NCBI GenBank assembly: GCA_025924355.1
Contig: JAICEE010000004.1
Span: forward strand, 1 to 36,145
Reading direction: 5' to 3'
DNA length: 36,145 bases
DNA from: Nitrososphaera sp.
Lineage (GTDB): Archaea; Thermoproteota; Nitrososphaeria; Nitrososphaerales; Nitrososphaeraceae
A program made the translations under genes and the position numbers. Position 1 is the stretch's first letter. Every line of letters starts with the position of its first letter. Positions 23,661 through 31,455 of this stretch are shown here, piece by piece. A model generated the notes under the pieces. The model saw nothing but the letters and a program-made list of their open reading frames with translations, searched no databases and was not told where the DNA came from.

Positions 23661-25102
23661 TACAGCTCAGGGCTCCTTTGCACTTTTGCAGCTTGCTCAA
23701 ACAAATATGCTACATCAAGCATAGTCTGTTCGGCAAATTGGTCTGCCATTATCTGCAAGCCCACAGGCAAACCGTCCACAAAACCGGCAGGAACCGATAT
23801 TGCAGGTATGCCAGTGAGGTTTGCTATAACTGTGTCAATGTCGACAAGATACATCTTGAGCGGATCGTCTATTTTTTCGCCTATTTTGAAGGGAAGTATG
23901 GGCATGGTAGGTCCTATCAAGACATCATACTTCTTGAAAAGGGTCTCCATCTCCCGCTTTAGAAGCGAGCGCACCTGGTGTGCCTTCAGATAATACTTAC
24001 CGTAATATCCTGAAGAGAGCACATACGATCCAACAATTATCCTCCTCTTTGCCTCATCCCCAAAGTTGCTGCGTGCTCTAGCAAAATAGCTGTTCCATTC
24101 GTAGCCTTCGGGGTTCATATCAAAGCCGTAGCGGATGTTATCGTAACGTGCGAGATTGCTACTTGCTTCTGCGGATGCGATCGTATAGTAGGAGGCAAGC
24201 GCATACTGGACTGACGGAAGAGACACTTCTTCGCACTCGCAGTCCTGCTTCTCCAGTGTGTCTGCGGCTTTGTAGATCATCTTGGATACCCCAGGCTCTG
24301 CACCTTCAGTGAATTCCCTGATAAGACCTACGCGTAATCCTTTTCTTTCTTGTAGTGAATATGTAGGTTTGCTGCTATTTGTCGTGGTGTGATCGTTTTC
24401 ATCGAACCCGGCAATCACATTTAGAATCGAAACTACGTCGGATACTGTTCTACCAACGGGTCCTATCTGCTCTAGGCTATTTGCATAGGAAACAAGCCCA
24501 AATCTGCTCACAAGGCCGTATGTGGGCTTGAGTCCAACTACTGAGCAAAAACTGGCAGGACATCTGACTGAGCCTCCGGTGTCTGAACCAAGCGATACAG
24601 CACATTCAAGGGCAGCCACACTTGCTGCGCTTCCCCCTGACGAGCCACCCGAGACCCTGCTGATATCCCATGGGTTTCTAGTGGGGCCATGTCGGCTAAA
24701 CTCTGTAGTAGAACCCATTGCAAACTCATCAAGGTTTGCCTTGCCAATTATAATTGCACCGGCAGCCATCAGTTGCTTGATCACTGTTGCATCGTATGCC
24801 GGGACATAACTTTCAAGCATCTTTGAGGCGCATGTAGTTTTCATCCCTCTTGTGCAAATATTGTCCTTGATGCTCAATGCGACTCCTGCAAGCGAGCCAC
24901 TTTGCTCGCCGTCTCTGATCTTTTTATCCAACCTGCGCGCTCTATCCAGCGCTTCTTCCTTGTTGAGTATGAGAAAGGCGTTTACCTTGGGTTCTACCTT
25001 TTCGATCCTTTCAAAGAGTTGGAAGATATATTCCTCTGCAGAAAATTCCTTGTTTTTGATGCCTGGGACTACCTGCGCGGCGTCAAGGGTATGGAGCGAC
25101 AA
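23660..25102 (-). CDS. gatA: Asp-tRNA(Asn) amidotransferase subunit A
   Basis: The protein has 480 aa of the amidase-signature family. The catalytic Ser-cisSer-Lys triad is present: Lys in VALSIKDNICTRG, the serines in RVSGGSSGGSAASVAA and SLGSDTGGSVRCPASF. GatA hydrolyses glutamine and channels ammonia to GatB. The start TTG 25102 lies one base after the gatC stop, so translation is coupled. The C-terminus ends FEQAAKVQRSPEL, typical for GatA. Confidence 0.96.
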   Translation of the reverse strand: MSLHTLDAAQVVPGIKNKEFSAEEYIFQLFERIEKVEPKVNAFLILNKEEALDRARRLDKKIRDGEQSGSLAGVALSIKDNICTRGMKTTCASKMLESYVPAYDATVIKQLMAAGAIIIGKANLDEFAMGSTTEFSRHGPTRNPWDISRVSGGSSGGSAASVAALECAVSLGSDTGGSVRCPASFCSVVGLKPTYGLVSRFGLVSYANSLEQIGPVGRTVSDVVSILNVIAGFDENDHTTTNSSKPTYSLQERKGLRVGLIREFTEGAEPGVSKMIYKAADTLEKQDCECEEVSLPSVQYALASYYTIASAEASSNLARYDNIRYGFDMNPEGYEWNSYFARARSNFGDEAKRRIIVGSYVLSSGYYGKYYLKAHQVRSLLKREMETLFKKYDVLIGPTMPILPFKIGEKIDDPLKMYLVDIDTVIANLTGIPAISVPAGFVDGLPVGLQIMADQFAEQTMLDVAYLFEQAAKVQRSPEL

Positions 25103-25103
25103 T

Positions 25104-25376
25104 TCAGACCATCCTTGGTCCCTTCACAAAGCCGTCTTTCCTGTATCCTGTTCCGAGCACAGCATCTTCGAAATTCTCCGGAGTATCTTTCCGAAGTTCT
25201 GAAAATTTCTTTTTCACGGCTATTGGTTTGACCTGCTCAAGTGGTATTGTGTCCAGCTTGTTCAAGTAGTTGATTATCTCTTCTATCTGTGTGGTATAGC
25301 GCTGTAGCTCTGCATCTGAAATCTCGAGCTTTGCAAGCCACCCAAGATGCTTTACTTCTTCTCTTGTAACTACCAT
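25104..25376 (-). CDS. gatC: Asp-tRNA(Asn) amidotransferase subunit C
   Basis: The protein has 90 aa, the usual GatC size. The pattern REEVKHLGWLAKLEISDAEL, then QIEEIINYLNKLDTIPLEQV and the C-terminal LRKDTPENFEDAVL fits GatC, which wraps around the GatA-GatB interface and stabilises the complex. It starts at ATG 25376, 7 bp after the aspS stop, and ends one base before gatA. Confidence 0.95.
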   Translation of the reverse strand: MVVTREEVKHLGWLAKLEISDAELQRYTTQIEEIINYLNKLDTIPLEQVKPIAVKKKFSELRKDTPENFEDAVLGTGYRKDGFVKGPRMV

Positions 25377-25383
25377 ATTATTA

Positions 25384-26724
25384 TCATGGCGCCAGCCTAT
25401 CTATGTCTCTTGGATAAAGTGTGACGTCGCGGATATTTTCGACTTTTGTTAATGCCATTATGAGTCGCTCAAGGCCAAGACCAAAGCCGGCATGAGGTGG
25501 AACTCCGTAATCAAATACCCGTAGATGGTAGTCAAACGCTTCAGGCTTCAGACCCTGCTTTGCCATGCGCTCCACCAGCTTATCTTTGTGGTTTATTCTG
25601 GTGCTGCCTGATGAAACTTCAAGTCCTTCACACATTAAGTCAAATGACTCGCATATCCTGTTGTCTGCAGCGCTTGGCTTGATATAGAACGGTTTGGTCG
25701 AAGTTGGCCAGTCAATTATGAAGTAAAATTCATTGAGATGTTCATGCAGTATGCTCTTCATAATCTGTGGCGAAATGTCGTCTCCCCACTGTATGCGCTC
25801 GCCAGCCTTCTGCAGTCTATCAATGATGTCAGAATAATTGTACTTTGAAAACGGTAGCTCCATGGACGGTAGTTGAAGTTGTAAATACTCCAGATCATCT
25901 TGATTCTTTTCTTTTACTGTATCTACAATCTTTAATATCATCCTCTCAAGCAGCGACATGATATCATTATAGTCAACAAATGCACGCTCGACATCGATTG
26001 AAATTGCCTCTGATAAATGTCTGTTGGTGCGGGAAGGCTCTGCACGAAAAATGGGTCCTATCTCAAATACGCTTTCAAATGCCATTGTTAACTGTTCTTT
26101 GTATAGCTGAGGGCTCTGTGCAAGGAACGCTTCTCTGTCATAATAGAATATCGGAAAAAGTGCTGCACCTCCTTCTGTTGCAGTAGCTATCATCTTAGGC
26201 GTATTCACTTCAATAAATTTCTGCTCTGAGAGGAATGACCTGACTGAATTGAGCACAGTCTGACGTATCCGAAATATCGATCCAAGATAATTTCTCCGCA
26301 GATCTACTGCACGAAGATCAAGCCTAGTATCAAGGCCTACAGCTGACATCCTGCTCTGAACAAGGAAAGGAGCCGCCTTTCTTGCCATTGAAAATACCCT
26401 GATCTCAATTGGCACTATTTCAGCCCCATTTGGAACCTTTTCCTGCGGCCTCACCTTGCCGCGCACACCAATAGAACTGTGCTCCTTGACCTCTTTGGCA
26501 AGATGGAAAAGTGAATCACTGCATTCACGCTTCTTTACTGTAATCTGGATTTCACCGTACATATCCCTTAATATGATAAACTGTATGTTGCCGTGATCTC
26601 TTATACTGGCAACCCAGCCCATGATAATCACTTCGCCGTCGCCTCCTATAGAGAGGGCTATTTCCTTGGAATAGTGAGTTCTTCGCCAATTTCTAAGATC
26701 TTCTTCCTGCAGCAACTCGTCCAA
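25384..26724 (-). CDS. aspS: aspartyl-tRNA synthetase, archaeal type (probably non-discriminating)
   Basis: The protein has 446 aa. The N-terminal OB fold (IIMGWVASIRDHGNIQFIIL) binds the anticodon. The class II core has FIEVNTPKMIATATEGGAAL, FLAQSPQLYKEQL, IFRAEPSRTNRHLSEAISID and the motif 3 region GFGLGLERLIMAL. Length and lack of a bacterial insertion mark the archaeal/eukaryal type. Being next to gatCAB, it should be non-discriminating and charge tRNA(Asn) with Asp; this is inferred from context. The start is TTG 26724. GGTTAATTTAACC at 26747-26759, about 29 nt upstream, probably contains the TATA box. Confidence 0.95.
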   Translation of the reverse strand: MDELLQEEDLRNWRRTHYSKEIALSIGGDGEVIIMGWVASIRDHGNIQFIILRDMYGEIQITVKKRECSDSLFHLAKEVKEHSSIGVRGKVRPQEKVPNGAEIVPIEIRVFSMARKAAPFLVQSRMSAVGLDTRLDLRAVDLRRNYLGSIFRIRQTVLNSVRSFLSEQKFIEVNTPKMIATATEGGAALFPIFYYDREAFLAQSPQLYKEQLTMAFESVFEIGPIFRAEPSRTNRHLSEAISIDVERAFVDYNDIMSLLERMILKIVDTVKEKNQDDLEYLQLQLPSMELPFSKYNYSDIIDRLQKAGERIQWGDDISPQIMKSILHEHLNEFYFIIDWPTSTKPFYIKPSAADNRICESFDLMCEGLEVSSGSTRINHKDKLVERMAKQGLKPEAFDYHLRVFDYGVPPHAGFGLGLERLIMALTKVENIRDVTLYPRDIDRLAP

Positions 26725-26746
26725 TTAAACAGGGGTATATCGAAGA

Positions 26747-26763
26747 GGTTAATTTAACCTTAT
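26747..26763 (-). promoter_or_regulatory. aspS promoter with interrupted palindrome
   Basis: The plus strand reads GGTTAATTTAACC, two 6-bp arms around one base, followed by TTAT. On the minus strand this gives ATAAGGTTAAATT, placed as BRE plus TATA for aspS. The same 13-mer occurs at the promoter of the zinc-ribbon gene that starts at 30905. Confidence 0.5.
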
Positions 26764-26827
26764 CAGAATCAGTGTGCACATATGTGTGATAGTAATAGTG
26801 ATGGCTAGCAACAATGGAATTGGTATG

Positions 26828-27775
26828 TTAGCCCAAGATTTCTCTTGCAATACTGTCGAGCACTCTGCTGAGGGCTTGCTTTTTGATAAAACCCGTCACA
26901 AAGTGAGGTTTGCCTCCGCCACGGCCATCTGCGTCAGCAAATTGCTTAAATATATTGTTTAAGTCAATCCCTTCCATTTTTTCATTGCGAGCGAAAACTA
27001 TGTTTGCTCTTTCATCAGAGATGTTCGCAAGAAGGACTAGAGTATTTGGATTGATAATTATTTCACCTGCAAATTCTTGAAGTTGATCATCTGACAGGTT
27101 TTCAAATATCCCTTTTAGAAGCGTTACGCTACCAATTGTGACCGGCTGTATACCTGCTAGCTTTTCTCGGCTAAGCGTTTTTAACTTTCTAGCATTGATC
27201 TCATTTTCAAATCTGAGCTTTTGTACAGTGTTTTCAACAGTGTTAACGTTGGCTCTAAGTTCATTGCAGACTCGTAATAGCTTGGACGACAAAGCGACAG
27301 CTGTATCTTTGGCTTTGCGGCCAACCACAAAGTCAACTTCGTATTCACTTCCACTTTTTGACAGGCGTGTAACTAGGAAAAAGTCGCATTCTTGCAGGTT
27401 GCTGACATGCTCCATAGCGCAAGCCGCCACATCATGATTTTCGATCTCTACCACTTTAACCTCAGATGGTACTGCTGCTGTTATTCTTTCCTCATTTGCG
27501 CGCAAATCAGGTATCTCGCGCTTTGCTTCTTCAAGCGACGAAAATACACGTGTCGTTACTCTGCGACCCTTGGCAATAAGTGAATTCACTTCTGCTTCAG
27601 CCTTGATCACGGCATCAAGATCAAGCTTGGGGATCAGAATGAAGGCCGTGTTGTAGCCAGAGCCTTTGTGCTCCACTTTTCTGACCTTCAAGGTCTGGCC
27701 GAGCAGTTTTTGTAACGATCCAATGAATGCGTGCTCTGCAGTGTGAGCTAGCCTATTGTCATTTAGTGAAACAAT
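26828..27775 (-). CDS. AlaX-type alanyl-tRNA editing protein with DHHA1 domain, probable AUU start
   Basis: From ATT 27775 the protein has 315 aa. The editing zinc site consists of HTAEH near residue 11 and CAMEH in the middle (VAACAMEHVSNLQE), as in the AlaRS second additional domain. A DHHA1 domain follows, ending DADGRGGGKPHFVTGFIKKQ. It removes Ser or Gly mischarged on tRNA(Ala). The track starts at TTG 27691, which drops the HTAEH motif. Upstream in frame is open to TAG but has no ATG, GTG or TTG. ATT 27775 lies 26-27 nt from TTTATA (27799-27804 on the plus strand), the standard spacing of a leaderless start here. Direct initiation at AUU or a local sequencing error are the two explanations. 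It lies upstream of aspS on the same strand. Confidence 0.85.
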   Translation of the reverse strand: MVSLNDNRLAHTAEHAFIGSLQKLLGQTLKVRKVEHKGSGYNTAFILIPKLDLDAVIKAEAEVNSLIAKGRRVTTRVFSSLEEAKREIPDLRANEERITAAVPSEVKVVEIENHDVAACAMEHVSNLQECDFFLVTRLSKSGSEYEVDFVVGRKAKDTAVALSSKLLRVCNELRANVNTVENTVQKLRFENEINARKLKTLSREKLAGIQPVTIGSVTLLKGIFENLSDDQLQEFAGEIIINPNTLVLLANISDERANIVFARNEKMEGIDLNNIFKQFADADGRGGGKPHFVTGFIKKQALSRVLDSIAREILG

Positions 27776-27798
27776 AGAGATGTAGTCCTAGCTTCAGC

Positions 27799-27830
27799 TA
27801 TAAATGCTATTGAGAAGAAATTTTAATCTC
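27799..27830. promoter_or_regulatory. divergent promoter pair of alaX and purP
   Basis: TATAAA at 27799-27804 (TTTATA on the minus strand) is 26-27 nt from the ATT codon of alaX. TTTTAATC near 27820-27827 is 26-28 nt from the TTG start of purP at 27851. The two AT elements are about 20 bp apart, so the polymerase complexes for the two genes would compete for space. Confidence 0.55.
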
Positions 27831-27850
27831 CTGTAGTTAACTGGGAGCTA

Positions 27851-28909
27851 TTGACTAGAAAGGCTGCTGCTACTGGCAATAAACTCACAATTGCTACGCT
27901 TGGCTCCCATTGTTCACTACAAGTTCTCAAGGGTGCGAAGGATGAAGGTTTTAGGACACTGCTTGTGTGCGAGAAACGTCGGCTGGGACTATACTCAAGG
28001 TTTGAGTTTATTGATGAAATTGTCGAGGTTAGCAGTTTTGCTGAGATCCTCGGGGATGCGTGTCGCAACCGTCTCAAGCGGGCAGGCTCCGTGCTGATTC
28101 CCCATGGTACTCTGATATCTCAGATGAAAAGCGACGAAATTGAGAAGATAGACACACCTGTATTTGGCAACAAGTGGATATTAAGGTGGGAGGCGAACAG
28201 AGATCTCAAAGAAAAGCTGATGAAAGAGGCAGGCCTGAAGACTCCCCAGGCCGTCAGATCGAAAAATGAGATCAAGGGGTTATGCATTGTGAAGTTACAC
28301 GGGGCCGCCGGTGGGCGTGGCTATTACCTTGCATGGAATCGCGAGAGCTTTGAAGAAGGTGCGAGACGGCTCATTGATCAAAAGATAATCAGAGGAGAAA
28401 GTGATCTGTATATTCAGGAATTCATCAGAGGTGTGCCAGTCTATTTGCAGTATTTCTATTCTCCTATAACTAAAGAACTTGAGCTGCTGGGAATAGACCG
28501 GCGATATGAATCAGATATTGACGGCATCGGTAGGATCCCTGCAAAGCAGCAGCTTGGCGCCGGCAGCATCGAGCCGTCGTACACTGTCGTGGGAAACATA
28601 CCGCTTGTTCTGCGTGAATCATTGCTAGAAGAAGTATACAAGCTAGGCGAAAACTTTGTACATGCTGCAGAGCAGTTAGTGCCACCAGGGATGCCTGGAC
28701 CATTCTGCCTTGAAGGAGTATATGACAACGAAGGCAAATTCACAACCTTTGAATTTTCTGCAAGGATCGTGGCTGGGACGAACCTCTACCTTGATGGTTC
28801 ACCTTACTCTGGACTGTTATATGACGAGCCCATGAGCATGGGGAGAAGGATAGCACGTGAAGTAAAGGTAGCAAAGAAAAAAGGGAAGCTGGATAAGGTA
28901 GTAACTTAA
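27851..28909 (+). CDS. purP: FAICAR synthetase PurP (formate-dependent)
   Basis: The protein has 352 aa. PurP is the archaeal ATP-grasp enzyme that converts AICAR to FAICAR with formate and ATP in purine synthesis. Visible features are TIATLGSHCSLQVLKGAKDE at the N-terminus, VLIPHGTLISQMKSDEIE, the grasp region IVKLHGAAGGRGYYLAW, and the metal-binding FCLEGVYDNEGKFTTFEFSARIVAGTNLY. The length matches the family. The start is TTG 27851 with AT-rich TTTTAATC 26-28 nt upstream. It is divergent from alaX. Confidence 0.95.
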   Translation: MTRKAAATGNKLTIATLGSHCSLQVLKGAKDEGFRTLLVCEKRRLGLYSRFEFIDEIVEVSSFAEILGDACRNRLKRAGSVLIPHGTLISQMKSDEIEKIDTPVFGNKWILRWEANRDLKEKLMKEAGLKTPQAVRSKNEIKGLCIVKLHGAAGGRGYYLAWNRESFEEGARRLIDQKIIRGESDLYIQEFIRGVPVYLQYFYSPITKELELLGIDRRYESDIDGIGRIPAKQQLGAGSIEPSYTVVGNIPLVLRESLLEEVYKLGENFVHAAEQLVPPGMPGPFCLEGVYDNEGKFTTFEFSARIVAGTNLYLDGSPYSGLLYDEPMSMGRRIAREVKVAKKKGKLDKVVT

Positions 28910-28936
28910 GGAGTTTCTTATGAAAACAATAGGGTG

Positions 28937-28962
28937 AGTATCAAGAAAAGATACTTGTTTTA
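28937..28962 (+). terminator. hairpin after purP
   Basis: AGTATC at 28937-28942 pairs with GATACT at 28950-28955 across a 7-nt A-rich loop, followed by TGTTTTATT. The position just after the purP stop fits a transcription terminator. Confidence 0.45.
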
Positions 28963-29615
28963 TTGTGAGGAAAAATTTTGATTCCGAGGCTGAGGTCCAT
29001 GAACTGTCAGAAAGAAGATCGTATAAGATTGAAAGGAAGATCGCTGCTATACTGTATCCAGTAAGTACTGCAACAATACATCAAATAATGTACTGCACTT
29101 TTGTATTCAAATGAATAGCGGAATACTTTTGTGCATTCCCCCCGGATGTGGGGAGTAGTGACAATAGCAGGAGAAGAAGAGGAAGCAGCAGGAGAGGAAG
29201 AAGGATAAAAGTATCCGCAAATATTACAACAACAACAACGACAAACGCAACTGACTCCAATGCAGCGGCGGTAGTAACAGCAACACCAATTCCCCCTGCA
29301 GAGACATGACAAGAAAATGCAACGACAAACGCAACTGAGGAAGACTAACAACAATAGCAACAAACAACTGTAATACCCACACCGTTGCTGAATGACAAGA
29401 GTAAGCAATTAGAAGTTTTTCGCTTGTGTAGCCTTCTTTTTTATTTTATTGAAAAGATATGTAGCTCCCTGCTAAATTAGGTAAAAGTTAAGTGCTATCG
29501 GATTTAGCCACAGATAGACAGAAGGCAGCAGTGGAGTCTCATTATGGGTTTGTAAAACAAACAATGTGCTTCATTAACGCACCTAAATAATATGCACTTG
29601 ACCACACCTTGAGTA
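28963..29615. other. 0.65-kb spacer with degenerate low-complexity coding-like tail
   Basis: No intact gene is seen. At 29160-29345 a purine-rich stretch reads GEEEEAAGEEEG in one frame and then, in another, KVSANITTTTTTNATDSNAA, closed by TGA and continued in frame as QENATTNATEED. CAACGACAAACGCAACTGA occurs exactly twice (29236-29254 and 29320-29338), 84 bp apart, so it keeps frame across the TGA. This looks like the remains of a secreted protein's repetitive tail. The minus ORF at 29007-29408 is the Cys/Leu-rich shadow of this composition. The right end holds TAAATAATATG (29585-29595), the probable TATA box of the next gene. Confidence 0.45.
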
Positions 29616-30443
29616 TTGCCGTGCAAAGCTTTAAAGCGCATCGATGAGCTCCCAAGTTTTGTGCAAGACATCAAGCTGGTTTATTCTACCGCTGACCGGC
29701 CAAAGCTCAACTCACCACATCTTATCTGCGGATTTCCTGGTAGCGGTTATGTTGGCAAGCTTGCAGTTGATCATCTTATACAAGAACTGCATGCAAGTCA
29801 CCTAGTTGACATTTATTCCAGCTCTTTCCCGCCACAGATCATGATAAAGCCTGACGGCACAGCTGACCTAATGAAGAACAGTATCTTTTGGTGGCATGGT
29901 GATGGAGCTGACCTGTTGTTGCTAACAGGCGACTCGCAGCCAGCCAACCCTGACTCGGAATATGCTCTAGCAGAAGAAGTGCTTGGTTTGGCGGAGCGAT
30001 TTGGCACGCAGCAGGTGTTTACGCTTGCAGCATACATCACCGGCGTCTTTGTCGACAAGCCGAAGATCTTTGGTACGGCCACAGACCCTGAAACAGTCAA
30101 AGTCCTTTTATCAAATAACATATCGATAATGGATAGTGGAAGCATCACAGGGATGAATGGCCTTATCATCGGCATAGCAAAGTTGCGCAATATGAAGGGA
30201 GTATGTCTGCTTGGAGAGACATCTGGCTATGTGGTAGATGGTAAGGCATCCAAAGCAGTGCTTGAAACCCTTCTTCAGATAGTTAATGTCAGAGTTGACA
30301 TGGCAAACTTGGACAAGCGCGCAAAAGACACTGAAATGTTGATCCAGACAATAGAGCAGCAGATGCTTGCAGCAAAAGGCGGCAGGCAGTTTGAAGGCCA
30401 GCAGCCGCCTCAAAAGCCCCGCGACACTGGTTATATTAGCTAG
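29616..30443 (+). CDS. PAC2-family protein (proteasome-assembly-chaperone-like)
   Basis: The protein has 275 aa. The fold signature is clear: LICGFPGSGYVGKLAVDHLI, then SSSFPPQIMIKPDGTADLMK, DLLLLTGDSQPANPDSEYAL, and TLAAYITGVFVDKPKIFGTA, GMNGLIIGIAKLRNMKGVCL. Archaeal PAC2 proteins are related to eukaryotic proteasome assembly chaperone 2; their exact job in archaea is not settled. The C-terminus is Gln/Pro-rich and looks disordered. The start TTG 29616 is about 26 nt from TAAATAATATG. It overlaps the stop of the convergent OB-fold gene by 4 bp. Confidence 0.88.
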   Translation: MPCKALKRIDELPSFVQDIKLVYSTADRPKLNSPHLICGFPGSGYVGKLAVDHLIQELHASHLVDIYSSSFPPQIMIKPDGTADLMKNSIFWWHGDGADLLLLTGDSQPANPDSEYALAEEVLGLAERFGTQQVFTLAAYITGVFVDKPKIFGTATDPETVKVLLSNNISIMDSGSITGMNGLIIGIAKLRNMKGVCLLGETSGYVVDGKASKAVLETLLQIVNVRVDMANLDKRAKDTEMLIQTIEQQMLAAKGGRQFEGQQPPQKPRDTGYIS

Positions 30444-30727
30444 ACTTTTTTTAGGCTACCGAACTTTCCAACATTGACGCTGTCTTCGCCCTTGAATGTG
30501 TTGATATAGCCATTCTCTATCGAAACTGTGTCGCCGGGCTGGATCTTGTTTATGTCGTCGCCCCACAATGAAAGCTTAATGCTCCCCGTTTCGTCTGAAA
30601 TTCTTGCGTCAGCCACTGTATTTGTGCCTCCCGCCTTAAGGTTGACTGTGCGAGGCTCACCCACGCTTACTACTTTGCCTGTGACGCTTACGTTGCGCAT
30701 TCCCGACTTCAGCTCGCCTATCTTCAT
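30440..30727 (-). CDS. OB-fold (RPA-like) single-stranded nucleic-acid-binding protein
   Basis: The protein has 95 aa, one OB domain. The pattern MKIGELKSGMRNVSVTGKVV, DARISDETGSIKLSLWGDDI, and KIQPGDTVSIENGYINTFKG matches short archaeal RPA/SSB-type proteins. There is no acidic C-terminal tail as in bacterial and crenarchaeal SSB and no zinc finger, so it may act as an accessory subunit. The start ATG 30727 has GATAATAAATG at 30752-30762 in a suitable position. Confidence 0.88.
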   Translation of the reverse strand: MKIGELKSGMRNVSVTGKVVSVGEPRTVNLKAGGTNTVADARISDETGSIKLSLWGDDINKIQPGDTVSIENGYINTFKGEDSVNVGKFGSLKKV

Positions 30728-30764
30728 ATATTTTCTGCTAAAGCTGCATCTGATAATAAATGTT

Positions 30765-30905
30765 TTACATAGCAGCTACAATAAGCGAATGTCCACAATC
30801 GGTGCAAACTAACTTTATCCCAGCCATCGTCTTTTCCCGTACCTCATGAACTGTCTTTGAATGGCACTTTATGCACAACCTTGAAACAGTCTCTGGCTTA
30901 GGCAT
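30765..30905 (-). CDS. zinc-ribbon mini-protein (46 aa), not in the ORF track
   Basis: ATG 30905 opens MPKPETVSRLCIKCHSKTVH, then EVREKTMAGIKLVCTDCGHS and LIVAAM. Two CxxC knuckles (CIKC and CTDC) 20 residues apart give a zinc ribbon; the basic strand between them resembles small ribosomal or RNA-polymerase-associated ribbons, but I cannot name a family. Its promoter carries ATAAGGTTAAATT, the same 13-mer as aspS. It is divergent from tRNA-Leu across a 12-bp inverted repeat. It lies upstream of the OB-fold gene on the same strand, 38 bp away. Confidence 0.72.
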   Translation of the reverse strand: MPKPETVSRLCIKCHSKTVHEVREKTMAGIKLVCTDCGHSLIVAAM

Positions 30906-30935
30906 CAGCATATTGTACTGGCACCAAGCAAATTT

Positions 30936-30972
30936 AACCTTATTTCACCTGCCGCAACTATGAAATAAGGTT
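30936..30972. repeat. perfect 12-bp inverted repeat between the zinc-ribbon gene and tRNA-Leu
   Basis: AACCTTATTTCA at 30936-30947 and TGAAATAAGGTT at 30961-30972 are exact inverted arms around 13 nt (CCTGCCGCAACTA). The left arm overlaps the probable TATA region of the minus-strand zinc-ribbon gene and the right arm lies 22-33 nt before the tRNA. It may be a shared divergent promoter, an operator or a boundary element. Confidence 0.85.
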
Positions 30973-30993
30973 TTACAGGCAAGACGAATGAGC

Positions 30994-31145
30994 GGAGGGG
31001 TAGCGAAGCCTGGTCAAACGCGCAGGACTCAAGATCGGATTTCCGTGGCACCATTTCTTCTCGCAACACATATGGAGAGATAAAAAAAGCGAGATGAGTG
31101 ATCCCGTCCCTTAGGGGTTCGTGGGTTCGAATCCCACCCCCTCCA
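30994..31145 (+). tRNA. tRNA-Leu(CAA) with a 67-nt intron at position 37/38
   Basis: Exon 1 is 30994-31033 and exon 2 is 31101-31145. The acceptor arms GGAGGGG and CCCCTCC pair perfectly, with discriminator A and no encoded CCA. The T arm is GTGGGTTCGAATCCCAC. A long variable arm (TCCCTTAGGGG) marks class II. The anticodon loop CTCAAGA gives CAA. The intron 31034-31100 sits after G37. The junction folds as bulge-helix-bulge: GGA pairs with TCC, CTCA with TGAG, and cleavage falls after the second base of the bulges AGA and TGA. Inside the intron TCTCGC pairs with GCGAGA. The anticodon stem CAGGA/TCCCG has one A-C mismatch at 28-42. The track ORFs across this region are shadows. Confidence 0.95.
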
Positions 31146-31455
31146 CCTGATCCTTTTTGCATAGAATGCCCTAGTCATAATATATATACACACACAAAAA
31201 TTGTGTGCCATCACCTCAAACATAAGCTCAGTCTGAAAACGTAAAATCGATCCTAACTTAATCTGCCAATCTCTGCTTTAAGTTCACATACATTATCTTT
31301 CTTCTTCTCTTAACCTTTTACAAACTATCAGATGTCTATATCATATAACAATTTGATACGACATATTTCTTTCTTTCATTCAGTAATTCATTACATGTTT
31401 TGCTGAACTAAGCAAAACACAAAATTCAAATTATTTTTGCATACATAAATGTCCT
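31146..31455. other. intergenic region after tRNA-Leu with a 9-bp inverted repeat
   Basis: TGTTTTGCT at 31396-31404 and AGCAAAACA at 31411-31419 are exact arms around 6 nt. They lie 37-60 nt before the GTG start of the DUF192 gene, just upstream of its TATA-like AAATTATTTTT. This is where an archaeal activator or repressor site would sit. A shorter CACACAAAAATTGTGTG lies near 31190. No gene was seen in the rest. Confidence 0.6.

Noticed and set aside
29007-29408. 133-aa minus ORF rich in Cys and Leu
   Set aside because: It is the complement of purine-rich and CAA-rich low-complexity DNA; the Cys/Leu runs come from that composition.
30905-31223. Minus ORFs of 85 and 64 aa over the tRNA
   Set aside because: They read the antisense of tRNA-Leu and its intron; GGGIRTHEPL-like peptides are a well-known artefact of tRNA antisense translation.
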